A program made the position numbers and the translations under genes. Positions 9,230 through 19,800 of a DNA stretch of 32,387 nt are shown here, piece by piece; the first letter of the stretch is position 1, and each line of letters opens with the position of its first letter. The notes under the pieces are model-generated. The model was not told the DNA's origin and did no database searches. It was given only the letters and a program-made list of their open reading frames with translations. This DNA is from Fidelibacterota bacterium (lineage in GTDB: Bacteria; Fidelibacterota; Marinisomatia; Marinisomatales; UBA1611). Where the stretch lies: assembly GCA_029936885.1 (NCBI GenBank), contig JAPYRR010000014.1, forward strand, positions 1 to 32,387, given 5' to 3'.

Positions 9230-12200
9230 TTAAACTGAAAAAGTTATATGTCCTATTATTAATTGCTTCATTTTTGATGGCTGGTACCGATGGTACAATC
9301 CGTGGAAAAGTGACTGATATTGATGGAGCACCTCTTCCGGGAGCCAATATTGTTATACCTTCATTGGGTCTGGGTGCGGCAGCAGATATGCACGGAAATT
9401 ATTTTATTTTAAACGTTCCGGTTGGTGAATATGATGTGGTAATCCAGATGATGGGATACCAGAAACAAACGATAAAGGGAGTTCATGTCATCATGGACCA
9501 AACAGTCTGGTTGAATTTTAAATTGCCGGAAGCTGTTGTGGAAGGTGATGAAGTTGAAGTCATAGGTCAACGACCTTTAGTCGAAAAGGGTAGCACCTCT
9601 AAAAAAGTGACAGTGAGTCAAGAAGCAATCCAATCTCTTCCCATTCGGGACCTTTCAGAATTATACACGCTTCAATCGGGTGTGGTAAAAGTTGTAAGTC
9701 GGAATAAATCTGTACCCGATCATGAAGAACGTGGCTTGGAAGAAATCCATGTAAAAGGTGGACGTTCTGGACAAGTGGCTTACATGATGGATGGGATGTA
9801 CCTTCGAAATCCTATTTTTGGATCGATTGGTTCAGGAACAAGATTAAACCTTTTCGCTGTTAGAGAGTTTGACTGGCAACCCGGAGGTTTTAATGCAGAA
9901 TATGGCGATGCCCAATCTGCTGTTTCAAACTGGCATACCAATTCCGGCGGAAAAGAGTTTAAATATAGTTTCAAATTTGAAACCAGTCAGGTAGGGGCTG
10001 CAATCAATTATGCCCTTGGAAAAACGAAGCCCAATGAAAATTTTGATATGATCAGAGGATATAATGATATCAATGTTGGGTTTGGAGGTCCAATATTAGG
10101 CATTCCAAAATTAACTTTTTGGATCTCAGGTCAATATACCACCAAAGAAAATTTCAGTGTTTACGAATTTGATGATAAAGTATATCAGGGTCGAAAAGTA
10201 TTTTTAAAGTCTGATGCAAATCCCGATACTTTGGCGATGAATAAGAAAAATCTCGTATATCCTTGGGATGATGAAGCAGGATTCCGTGGATTTGGATTCG
10301 GAAATACCTGGGATGTTTTTTCGAAACTTACCTTTAAGCTAACAAATCGTCTTCGATTCCATTATGCCTATTGGCAAGTTGGAAATCACCGCCAATCTTT
10401 TTCGACTCGATATCTATATTGGGACGAAGGGCGCAATGAATTATTTCGTGAAACAAAAAGACATAACTTTGAAATAAATCATTCCCTGACTCAAAGAACT
10501 TTTTACACCGTTCGCGCTTCCCGATTTATTCAGGATCAGTTTCAAGGTGTTCGCTGGCGTGATAATGATAAAGATGGATATCCAAACTGGTTTGAATGGA
10601 GACATCCAGCAGGGTATAAGCAAATTTCAGATCCTGGAAATGAATTCGTTGTTCCCTATACTGTAGGAGAAGACGGAGATACGATTCGTTACACGAATGT
10701 GGATGAACGAAGTGGATGGTATCATGGTGCCGACCCAGGTCTTTACAGTTGGGAATTAGCTGAAGATTTTAATGATATGAATGGAAATGGGATTTGGGAT
10801 CCCGGTGAAAATTTTTCAGATACAGATGGCAATGGTATTTGGAGTGGACCTGAATTAGTAAAACAGTTAGAAAGACGAGATGGGGATTATTGGCTTGAAC
10901 CAGAAATGTATGAGGATTATGAACCATTTTTGGATTATGAAAGTATTCTGCTTACTTGGCAAAATGTTCCGGGGTATAACGATATTCCATTTAATAACGC
11001 AGGAATGTTTGGGCTGGAGAACCCATATTATTACATGCCGAATTATAGAGAGGGTGGTGTGGCATGGGACGAAGGCCGAGCATTTGGTGGACATGACAAT
11101 TTTTATGCGGATTCCCGTGCGACTACAGATGAAATTCGAATTGATCTTACTTCTCAAATCACAGACAAATGGAAATTGAGAACTGGTGTTGATTATAAAT
11201 ATCATAAACTCAATTTTTATGAAGTCAAATACCCATGGCGTGGTGCTGGTGCATTTGTACAAACATTTGCTGAATATTGGCAGGATACAGGACCTGATGG
11301 AATGGTTTTGGGAGATAGTGGATTTGTTGCGTCAGACCCGGGTGAAGGCAATGGTCGATGGGACGAAGGAGAGATTTTTACGGATGCGAATGGAAACGGA
11401 AATTGGGATGAATACCGTGAGCCTGAAGAATTTTCTGCATATGTCCAAAATGTTTTTGAAGTTCCGTGGATGGTTATTAATTACGGTATCCGGATCGACA
11501 TGGTAAATTATAATTCACAGATCTGGGGTGTTCCACCTCCACTTCAGGATTCTCTTGGGACAGTATATAGCCCGGGTCATCCATACTTTTATTCTGATAT
11601 GAATAACAATAATCAGTGGGATGAAAATGAACAATTTTCAGATATTGCCGGTTTAGCCCGACAAATGGTTTTCCTTGAAGATTCGGACTGGTTCTATAAG
11701 ATTAGCCCTCGGATCGGACTTAGTCATGTTATTACAGATAAATCAACTTTTACCTTTAATTATGGCTTGTATTATCAAACGCCTATTTACCAAAATGTTT
11801 ATTTAAATACAAATAGATTGGAAGACCCGGAAGAACTTTTTGAAGAAGGGGAAGGCACTGTAGGAAATGCCACAATGGGAGCTGAAAGAACTCAATCCTA
11901 CTCTGTGGCCTTTAATGTCCAGGTTGGACAAAAATGGGCTTATTCTATTGGTGCCTGGGTGAAGGACATGGATCAAATGACTCGTTATACGCACGAAAGG
12001 TCTGGTGTATACTCATATCAGATTGCCAGGAACGGGGATTATGGCTCATCAAAAGGAATTGATTTTACTTTAGAATGGAGATCTCCCCGTGTTGGCTCTC
12101 AACTTCAATACACTTATTCAATTGCAAAAGCCAATAGCGAATATGCATGGGCAAGCATAAGTGGACAGTATGTTGATGCGCCAAGTCAGGAAAGATTGGC

Positions 12201-12669
12201 GTATTACGATCGACCCCATGATTTGACTTATTACATGTACACGATGCTACCGTATGGAATTAATGCAGGAATGACAGCCTTTTATATGAGTGGATATCCA
12301 TACACACCTGTCATTTTTCGTGGGAAAGACCCTGCGCCAGATTCACGGAATCCAAACTCTAAACGTGGGCCATCGTATCGAAATGTAAATCTGACATTTT
12401 CAAAATATTTTCAAACCATGGGCCATAGGTTTTCATTGGGATTAAATATTTTCAATATTTTTGATATCCGGAATGCTATAGACATTTATGAAATGACGGG
12501 GAAGCCAGACGATCCTGGAACCTATTATACAAATTATGTAGGTTTACCTGGAACAGATCCAAATGGTGCAGGTGTCTTCGCAAATAAATCCAGTGCTTAT
12601 TATGACAGGCCTTGGAATTCTTCATCTCCACGGGAGATCAACTTTTTTATCCGAATCGATTTTAACTAG
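9226..12669 (+). CDS. TonB-dependent outer-membrane receptor with N-terminal carboxypeptidase-regulatory-like domain
   Basis: TIRGKVTDIDGAPLPGANIVIPSLGLGAAADMHGNYFILNVPVGEYDVVIQMMGYQ (CarboxypepD_reg-like); plug-like VEVIGQRPLVEKGST...YMMDGMYLRNPIFGSIG; beta-barrel-like C-terminus ending INFFIRIDFN. ATGA overlap with the preceding gene. Confidence 0.88.
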   Translation: MIKLKKLYVLLLIASFLMAGTDGTIRGKVTDIDGAPLPGANIVIPSLGLGAAADMHGNYFILNVPVGEYDVVIQMMGYQKQTIKGVHVIMDQTVWLNFKLPEAVVEGDEVEVIGQRPLVEKGSTSKKVTVSQEAIQSLPIRDLSELYTLQSGVVKVVSRNKSVPDHEERGLEEIHVKGGRSGQVAYMMDGMYLRNPIFGSIGSGTRLNLFAVREFDWQPGGFNAEYGDAQSAVSNWHTNSGGKEFKYSFKFETSQVGAAINYALGKTKPNENFDMIRGYNDINVGFGGPILGIPKLTFWISGQYTTKENFSVYEFDDKVYQGRKVFLKSDANPDTLAMNKKNLVYPWDDEAGFRGFGFGNTWDVFSKLTFKLTNRLRFHYAYWQVGNHRQSFSTRYLYWDEGRNELFRETKRHNFEINHSLTQRTFYTVRASRFIQDQFQGVRWRDNDKDGYPNWFEWRHPAGYKQISDPGNEFVVPYTVGEDGDTIRYTNVDERSGWYHGADPGLYSWELAEDFNDMNGNGIWDPGENFSDTDGNGIWSGPELVKQLERRDGDYWLEPEMYEDYEPFLDYESILLTWQNVPGYNDIPFNNAGMFGLENPYYYMPNYREGGVAWDEGRAFGGHDNFYADSRATTDEIRIDLTSQITDKWKLRTGVDYKYHKLNFYEVKYPWRGAGAFVQTFAEYWQDTGPDGMVLGDSGFVASDPGEGNGRWDEGEIFTDANGNGNWDEYREPEEFSAYVQNVFEVPWMVINYGIRIDMVNYNSQIWGVPPPLQDSLGTVYSPGHPYFYSDMNNNNQWDENEQFSDIAGLARQMVFLEDSDWFYKISPRIGLSHVITDKSTFTFNYGLYYQTPIYQNVYLNTNRLEDPEELFEEGEGTVGNATMGAERTQSYSVAFNVQVGQKWAYSIGAWVKDMDQMTRYTHERSGVYSYQIARNGDYGSSKGIDFTLEWRSPRVGSQLQYTYSIAKANSEYAWASISGQYVDAPSQERLAYYDRPHDLTYYMYTMLPYGINAGMTAFYMSGYPYTPVIFRGKDPAPDSRNPNSKRGPSYRNVNLTFSKYFQTMGHRFSLGLNIFNIFDIRNAIDIYEMTGKPDDPGTYYTNYVGLPGTDPNGAGVFANKSSAYYDRPWNSSSPREINFFIRIDFN

Positions 12670-12671
12670 AC

Positions 12672-15600
12672 ATGATGAAATCTACTTATTTATATCTTCT
12701 CATTTTCACTAGCATTTTATTTGCTGTTGACCCCTCAATTAAGAATATTGATTCTAATGTACCTGATCGATATAGAAAAACCAATACTGCAAAGATTGGT
12801 GATTATCCCTTTCCAACAAACCCAATGAGTGATAGAGCAAAAGGCTTTATTGATCAAGGTCGAGTGAAAACAGCTATCGCAAATTATGGTAGTTTTATTA
12901 ATTGGGATTTTCATCCGTCAGGAATTTGGGGTGATTATTCTTATTTACCGGCTGTGTCTTTTATTGCAGGTGTTCCCGGAAATAAGAATACAAATAACTT
13001 TAATTGGACACAATTAGAAACTGTCATTGATGATGATGGAGCCCCTCTGTATAGTACTTGGTCTTCTACCGCCGCATATGATGATTGGTATCCTGCAAGC
13101 GGAGATACAGTTTATAAAGGAATCATATTTGAATTGGATGCAGATGACGGACTCTATCAACCAGAAAATGAGAAATTTTCATTGGATGGATTTGATAACG
13201 ATAAACAATTCTTTTTTGACCATGAAAATCGAAAGATTATACTGAGTACGTTGGGTGAATCAGATCCTGCGAAATCATCAACTCGGGTTGGCTTTATCTA
13301 CCCATGGGCACTCCGTCCTGCCTTAATAAGCAGGGAAGATCAATTTGATTATTATGATTACGGCGAAGATCTAGAAGAATGGACTGATGATGATAATTAC
13401 ACCTATTATGGCGCAAATTCTGCAGAGTCTCATTTTATAAGCCCTGAACAAAAAACTGATTGGCATGCTGGAACAATGTCGCGAATAAACACACACCAGA
13501 CAGAAAATAATGCTAGTGATATTTTCTCAGAAACGCCTTGGGTTTCTGGAGAAGATACATACCCCGTTTTAGCACATTCAGGCTATTCACAGACTTGGCC
13601 TACTCGATTAAATAATGCAACCGGTGAAATGGATTCATATTGGCCTGGATGGTGGGCAGAAGATTATAATATTAATCTACCAGGTTGTTCTAAATCTAGA
13701 AAAGACCCAGATTGTTGGGAGAGTGTTCCAGGGCGATTTATTTCTGACATGGATGTTTACATGGAGTTTGATGATCGATGGGCGCACAGAGCAAATAATG
13801 TTAATACCAATGATGAGTATGAACAAACTGGATACCCAATGGGGCTCAGAGTTATGGCAGAAGCTCATTCCTATGGGGTCTCTTATGCGGAAGATATCAT
13901 GTTTGTTACCGTGAAAGTTCGGAATGAAAGTGGAGATTGGTGTGCAGAAGATGAAGATGGAAATCCTGTATATGATTCAGACGGAACCCGTCTTTGTGGT
14001 GAAGGTATGATTATGCCCGATGGAACAAAATTAAATGGCGGAAAGGGATTCGATTATAGTGGAATGGCACTCGGGTTTTATATGGATGCTGATGTTCTTA
14101 TGGGAGACTGGGATGGTTATAATTCAGGTCTTCATACCAATGATGACGACTTTATGAAATATTACTGGGAATTATTTGAAGTGAACAATGACCGCATGCT
14201 AATCAGTATGGCAATGATAGGTGACCATGATGGAGGATCTGGAGTCCCGGGGTACATTTTAGATGAACCCTCGGCTACAGCTCATCCCGGAAATGAATTT
14301 GGTATTGTCGCAACCCAGCTTTTGGATTCACCTAAAGCCACAGATCCAATCGATTTAGATCAAGATGGAACCATTGATATTTTTCCGGGGGAACCGTTGA
14401 AAATGACGGATTGGCATTGGGTTGATTGGTATCAGCGACCAGGCATTGTATCACCAGAATCAAATTCACCCAGCTGTTATGCAGGAAGTGATGGGTGTCC
14501 CGTAGCCAGAAATAAAGAAGAAATTTTATATAAGCTCATGGTAGGTGATACATCTAACCTGAGCATAGGAGAAAAGAATTGGCATTTCCATACACCTAAT
14601 CCTGGAACAGATCTGGGTTCCGAATTAAACCCACATTTTGATTCTGTAGTCGGGCTGAAAGAAGAGCCTGTTTATCTCCGAGAACCTCTGGGTCTAGATT
14701 GTGTGTTAATCATGAGTTGCGCACCATTTGATCTTCCGGTCGGGCGTGAAGTCCCATTCTCTTTTTGTATTATTTTTGGTCAAACAGAAGATGACCTTGT
14801 GAATAATGCCCGATTTGCACAAGTCATGTACAATTCAAGATATCAAGGGTTTACCCCTCCAACAAAACCGACTGTACATGCTGAAACAGACCAAGGTGAA
14901 GTGCGGATTTATTGGAATAACCATGCAGAAAATTCTAGAGATGTAGTGACAGGTTATGCAGATTTTGAAGGATATAAACTTTATAAAAGTAACGATGGCG
15001 GCGGATCTTGGGGTAGCGCTGATGACATGATTTACGATACAGATGGAATATTTGCAGGTTGGAGGCCATATGAACAATATGACCTTACAGCATTAGAAGA
15101 TTCACTACACTGCATTTACTCTGGGGACGTGGATTGTTCTGGTAGTGAAAGTCGCAATCATGCCATTAACGGGGAAGACCCTTATTTCCCTTGGTTCACA
15201 TTAGGAAATGATAATGGGTTTGATGCAATTCGATTAGACGAACCAAAAGTAATTGATGGTGATACAATGATCTATGTCTATATAGACAGGAATGTTGTGG
15301 ATGGTCTAGAATATACCTATTCCATTGTTGCTTATGATATGGGCGTAGAACCACCATTCAATACATCTTATAAAGATATTGGCAATGGTCAATTCGAAAC
15401 TGTGATTGATACCAATTATTCAAATCCTGATCAGTGGGCAGACCCAAGTGGATATGCATCCATTGAGAATTCAAAAGGAACGACCGTACTGGATCGAAAT
15501 TTTGTCCAAGTCTATCCTGGCGTTATGCCGGCGGCCAACGTAAGTAATATTGGTGTGGTTCCAAATCCTTATATAGTCCAGTCAGGATATAAGGAATCTG

Positions 15601-15869
15601 AACATTTAAGGCAAATTCGTTTTACAAATCTTCCAAGTCATTGTCGGATTCGAATCTTTACAATTTCGGGTGAATGTGTTGCAGGCTGCAATGATAATAA
15701 TCCTTTTGAGCATCAAAGTGAATTTACAGGAAACGCTTGGTGGGATATGCGATCAGAGAATAATCAGGAAATAGCTCCTGGACTCTATTTATTTCATGTA
15801 GAACAATTATCAAGCGATGGGAAAAAAGTTTTGGGTGAACATATTGGCAAATTTGCGGTGATCCGATGA
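12672..15869 (+). CDS. Large secreted protein with FN3-like region and non-canonical C-terminal domain (VPNPY...GKFAVIR)
   Basis: Signal peptide-like MMKSTYLYLLIFTSILFAVD; DVVTGYADFEGYKLYKSNDGGGSWGS...DGLEYTYSIVAYDMG region; C-terminus VVPNPYIVQSGY...RIRIFTISGECV...APGLYLFHVEQ...GKFAVIR. Paralogous to the 16885 ORF. Confidence 0.75.
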   Translation: MMKSTYLYLLIFTSILFAVDPSIKNIDSNVPDRYRKTNTAKIGDYPFPTNPMSDRAKGFIDQGRVKTAIANYGSFINWDFHPSGIWGDYSYLPAVSFIAGVPGNKNTNNFNWTQLETVIDDDGAPLYSTWSSTAAYDDWYPASGDTVYKGIIFELDADDGLYQPENEKFSLDGFDNDKQFFFDHENRKIILSTLGESDPAKSSTRVGFIYPWALRPALISREDQFDYYDYGEDLEEWTDDDNYTYYGANSAESHFISPEQKTDWHAGTMSRINTHQTENNASDIFSETPWVSGEDTYPVLAHSGYSQTWPTRLNNATGEMDSYWPGWWAEDYNINLPGCSKSRKDPDCWESVPGRFISDMDVYMEFDDRWAHRANNVNTNDEYEQTGYPMGLRVMAEAHSYGVSYAEDIMFVTVKVRNESGDWCAEDEDGNPVYDSDGTRLCGEGMIMPDGTKLNGGKGFDYSGMALGFYMDADVLMGDWDGYNSGLHTNDDDFMKYYWELFEVNNDRMLISMAMIGDHDGGSGVPGYILDEPSATAHPGNEFGIVATQLLDSPKATDPIDLDQDGTIDIFPGEPLKMTDWHWVDWYQRPGIVSPESNSPSCYAGSDGCPVARNKEEILYKLMVGDTSNLSIGEKNWHFHTPNPGTDLGSELNPHFDSVVGLKEEPVYLREPLGLDCVLIMSCAPFDLPVGREVPFSFCIIFGQTEDDLVNNARFAQVMYNSRYQGFTPPTKPTVHAETDQGEVRIYWNNHAENSRDVVTGYADFEGYKLYKSNDGGGSWGSADDMIYDTDGIFAGWRPYEQYDLTALEDSLHCIYSGDVDCSGSESRNHAINGEDPYFPWFTLGNDNGFDAIRLDEPKVIDGDTMIYVYIDRNVVDGLEYTYSIVAYDMGVEPPFNTSYKDIGNGQFETVIDTNYSNPDQWADPSGYASIENSKGTTVLDRNFVQVYPGVMPAANVSNIGVVPNPYIVQSGYKESEHLRQIRFTNLPSHCRIRIFTISGECVAGCNDNNPFEHQSEFTGNAWWDMRSENNQEIAPGLYLFHVEQLSSDGKKVLGEHIGKFAVIR

Positions 15870-16889
15870 GATATTTCTACCTTCTCCTGATGATACCTGG
15901 CCTGGTATTAGGTCAGTATCGTGATATTCCTGATATTGTAACGAAAGTTGCTACATCTGCTGGTGGGTTCTTAAAACTAGAGACATCTACCCGGGCCATC
16001 GGTATGGGTGGGTCTCAAGTTGCTTCCGGTCGTGGCGTATCGGGTATTCCTTATAATCCAGCCAGTATCGCATTTATAGAAAAGAGTGAGGTTTACTTTT
16101 CTCAAGTGAATTACTTGGCAGGTATCACCCATGGAGTCCTGACCTATGGTACCCGAATAACACCCTCTGATTATATCGGATTTCACTTATTTTATTTAGA
16201 TAGTGGTCCCATGGCAGTAACAACAGAACTTTTCCCAAATGGAACGGGAGAAAACTTCAGAGTTTTCTCAATGGCCATGCGCACAACTTATGCAAGACGC
16301 TTGACAGATCGGTTAAAAGTGGGTGGATCTTTAAATTATATCCGAGATGCCATAGCAGAGACGAAGATGCAAACAGTCTCATTTGATATTGGTTCCAACT
16401 TTGATACAGGGATCTATGGAATGATTTTAGGGATGAGTATCACAAACTTTGGTCCTGAAGTAGAATATACAGGAGAGGACCTAACGGTTCCAGTTGCAGA
16501 CACGATTGATGTGGATGGCAGTCTTCAACGTATAACAGATAAATTTCCTTTACCCTTAGTTTTTAGACTCGGCATAGAGAATGAACTGATGGGACCTAAT
16601 AGTACATTTATTAAAAATGAGATCCATCGATTAATCTTTAGTATTGATGGCATTAAGCCCAGTGACTACACAGTTTATGGCAGTATGGGGATGGAGTATG
16701 CTTGGCAACGTTTGGCATTTGTTCGGGCAGGCACTCATTTCGGTCATGATACAGCCGGGTTCAGTCTGGGTGCTGGTATAAATCTTCGCTTAGGCAAGAT
16801 GGCATTGAAAGTAGATTATGCCTTTGTGGATTACGGCATACTCACGAATACAAATCAACTCGCTATTGGACTGGATTTTTAAAGATGAA
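15846..16889 (+). repeat. Direct repeat copy 1 (~1,044 bp) spanning the end of the upstream gene, the PorV-like gene and the start codon of the next gene
   Basis: Base-by-base reading matches 20359-21402 (offset 4,513). Flanks diverge at 15845/20358 (T/G) and 16890/21403 (A/T). Confidence 0.92.
15866..16882 (+). CDS. PorV/PorQ-like outer-membrane beta-barrel protein, copy 1
   Basis: Signal peptide, then AGGFLKLETSTRAIGMGGSQVASGRGVSGIPYNPASIAFIEKSEVYFS, typical of PorV/PorQ (FadL-like) N-termini. Ends in alternating beta-strand segments (NQLAIGLDF). Confidence 0.78.
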   Translation: MRYFYLLLMIPGLVLGQYRDIPDIVTKVATSAGGFLKLETSTRAIGMGGSQVASGRGVSGIPYNPASIAFIEKSEVYFSQVNYLAGITHGVLTYGTRITPSDYIGFHLFYLDSGPMAVTTELFPNGTGENFRVFSMAMRTTYARRLTDRLKVGGSLNYIRDAIAETKMQTVSFDIGSNFDTGIYGMILGMSITNFGPEVEYTGEDLTVPVADTIDVDGSLQRITDKFPLPLVFRLGIENELMGPNSTFIKNEIHRLIFSIDGIKPSDYTVYGSMGMEYAWQRLAFVRAGTHFGHDTAGFSLGAGINLRLGKMALKVDYAFVDYGILTNTNQLAIGLDF

Positions 16890-19800
16890 AAAGTCGATTT
16901 TTTATATTTGTATTTTTATTCTGTTGGGTTCGCAATTTAATTATGCACAAACTTGCGTTGCAGATGCTGGAGATAATTTGGTTGTCTGTGATGGAGAAGG
17001 ATCATCTCATAAAGTTTACCTTGATGGTAGTAGATCTTCTGTAACGGGTGGCGAAATCAATTATGAATGGACAGTATTAACGATTATCGCTGATGGTCTT
17101 GAGATTTCTAGTTCTCAATCAGATGAAGTAGATCCCTATTTTAAATATCCAGATGAAATTCTCTCCGACACAACTTTTTTAATTGAGCTTCGTGTTTTTG
17201 ACGATGACGAAATTTGCGAAAACAGAGATACCATGGAAGTATTCTGTTATGCTAATATGTGCCCAACTGCTTATGCTGGTGATGATCAGACTTTAAGTAA
17301 TGGATGCGATTTAACAGCAATGTTAGATGGAACAGAGTCTGAAGACCCACAGGATGAAGAAATAATGTATCAATGGAGTTCTTTAGAAGGCTATGATGAT
17401 AACATATCTGAATCTAATTCTTCTACACCAACATTTACATTTCCAGAAGTTGATACAGATAGAATTTTCTCTTTTAAGTTAATTGTTTCTGATGCTATCC
17501 ATGAAGTTTCTGATACAGTTCGTATAAGCTATCTCAATAATGATGCGCCTGTAGCTGATGCAGGGAATGATTTAGAAACATGTGAATACTCTTTTTATCT
17601 AAATGCGAGTCAATCTTATGATGTAAACTGGAACGAGTTATCCTATTCATGGTCTTCATTAGATGGCCTCACATTAAACGGTACATCTTCTAAGACACCA
17701 ATAGTCACAAGTCCTACTGACCTAACTGAAGAGACCACTTATCGTATTGTGCTTGATGTAAATGATGGATATTGCTCATCCTATGATACAGTTTTAATTA
17801 CAATTCAGGATAATTTATGTCCAATTGCTTTTGCAGGAGAAACAGTTCGCGTCCCAAAATACGACGCCCAATCTGTGGTTTTGAATGCAAGTGATTCCTT
17901 TGATCCGGAAGGTGATGAATTATCTTTTGAATGGACAACACCTTCAGGAGAAACTGTGACTGATTCAGTCATAACAGTGGCAGATCAGTCACCAAATGGA
18001 AGATATTCCAACTATGTTTATAAGCTAAAGGTAATGGATTCTGAAAATGCAATAGCTGAAGATTCAGTTGAAGTTATTTTCAGCCGATTTTCTTCACCCG
18101 TGAGTCCCGCAGTCTATGCTGTTGCGAGCCATGCCAGGGTCCTCGTTTCCTGGGAAGCAACTTCAGAAAATTACCCAGACTCCTTGACTGGATATTACGA
18201 TTTTGAAGGTTATAAATTATATCGATCTACAGATAATGGAGAATCTTGGGGTGGTGAAGATGAAAAACTTTACGATTTTAATGGAGATTTTGTGGGGTGG
18301 AAACCCTATGCACAATTTGATTATGATGAAGACGAAGATTTTAACCAATGTATTTACGATCCCGATGAATGTGAACCTGAAGATACCCGACAAACCCATA
18401 TTTATGGACTTGATCCTTTAGCACCACGTTTCTCTTTAGGATCGGATACGGGGATCGAATATTCCTATGTTGATTCAAATGTGATTGATGGCGTTGAATA
18501 TACTTATACAGTCACTGCTTATGACATTGGACTCAGCCCATTTGAAGTCTCATATTCTGAAATAGATACAAGTGGAATTTATGAAGCTGATACACTTTGG
18601 TCGTCTCTGAACCCCGGACAATTTTTAGGTCCTGATACATTACAATATTATAATGAAGCGGGTCAATGGATTCGAGATGCAGCCAATGCAACTCGTGGAT
18701 TCCCAAGCCTCGAATCACGAAGAGGAAATTCTAGTGATCAAAATTTTATTACGGTCATTCCCGGTTATACCGCATTAGATATTTCATTTCCTGATGCAGA
18801 TGATATTGAAGCACTCTTTACATCAAATACGAATAACATAGGAACAGGAATCCGTGATTATTTTATTGTAGATAGAACCAAGATTGTTCAGGATAATATC
18901 ATATATGAAATTCAAGCTGACCAAGGTCCTTTGGCAGTTGATGGTATGGCATGTGAAAATCCCCATGTTTTTGGATATGTTGTAACGGATACAATGGGCA
19001 CACCTAAGGCTACCATGACCTACTATGAAGAAAATCTAAATTTTTATGAAAAGGATTCAATTTCTGGATTGCCGGGTACAGTAATTGATAATGGATCCTA
19101 TGTTGTTCCAGTTTACGATATTGTAACTAAAGTAGGTAAATGGAGTGATCAATTCAAAGGCATCCGTTTCAAGATGGAAAATGAGATCCCGCTGAATACG
19201 TCATTAGTACCTGATGTGGAAATTGATACGCTCATTTGGGGATGGACGGATCCAGGAATGGAACCCATGGATAGTCTCACCATGGTGGAACTATTTTTTA
19301 ATGTATGGCCTGAATTATCTTATACAAATATTGCAAGTTACAATCGTCGTTTAAATTTTGATTATAAAATTGAATTTTTTGATGAGCCTATTGGTGATAC
19401 ACTTGAAGTGGGAGATGGGTTTATGTACACACCCTTTAGAATAACAAATATGTGGACTGGGAAAAAGGTTGGATTAAAGTGTGATGATTTTGGTTCTTTA
19501 GATGCAGGTCCCACAGATGAATCCAATGGTGCACGAGATTTGGTATGGAATAGGTCTGAAGAAATTTATCTTCGAAGAGATTCCATTCGTGTTGCAGGTG
19601 AATTAATTGAAACATACAATTATAATCTAGATCTAAGCCTTTGGGTTCCACGTGATTATTCGGCTCAATGGTGGCGGACAAGATCAGAATACGATCATAC
19701 TAAAGGGTATGATCAGGGTGATACCATCTATTATAAACAAATGCTTTGGGTTGCATCCATTCCAACAAGTGCAGGGGAAAATCCCTTGTCAATATATAAT

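Noticed and set aside
10867-11262. 131-aa antisense and 99-aa alternate-frame ORFs within the TonB receptor
   Set aside because: They overlap a convincingly coding frame, and their translations are low-complexity (I/M/W-rich), typical of AT-rich shadow frames.
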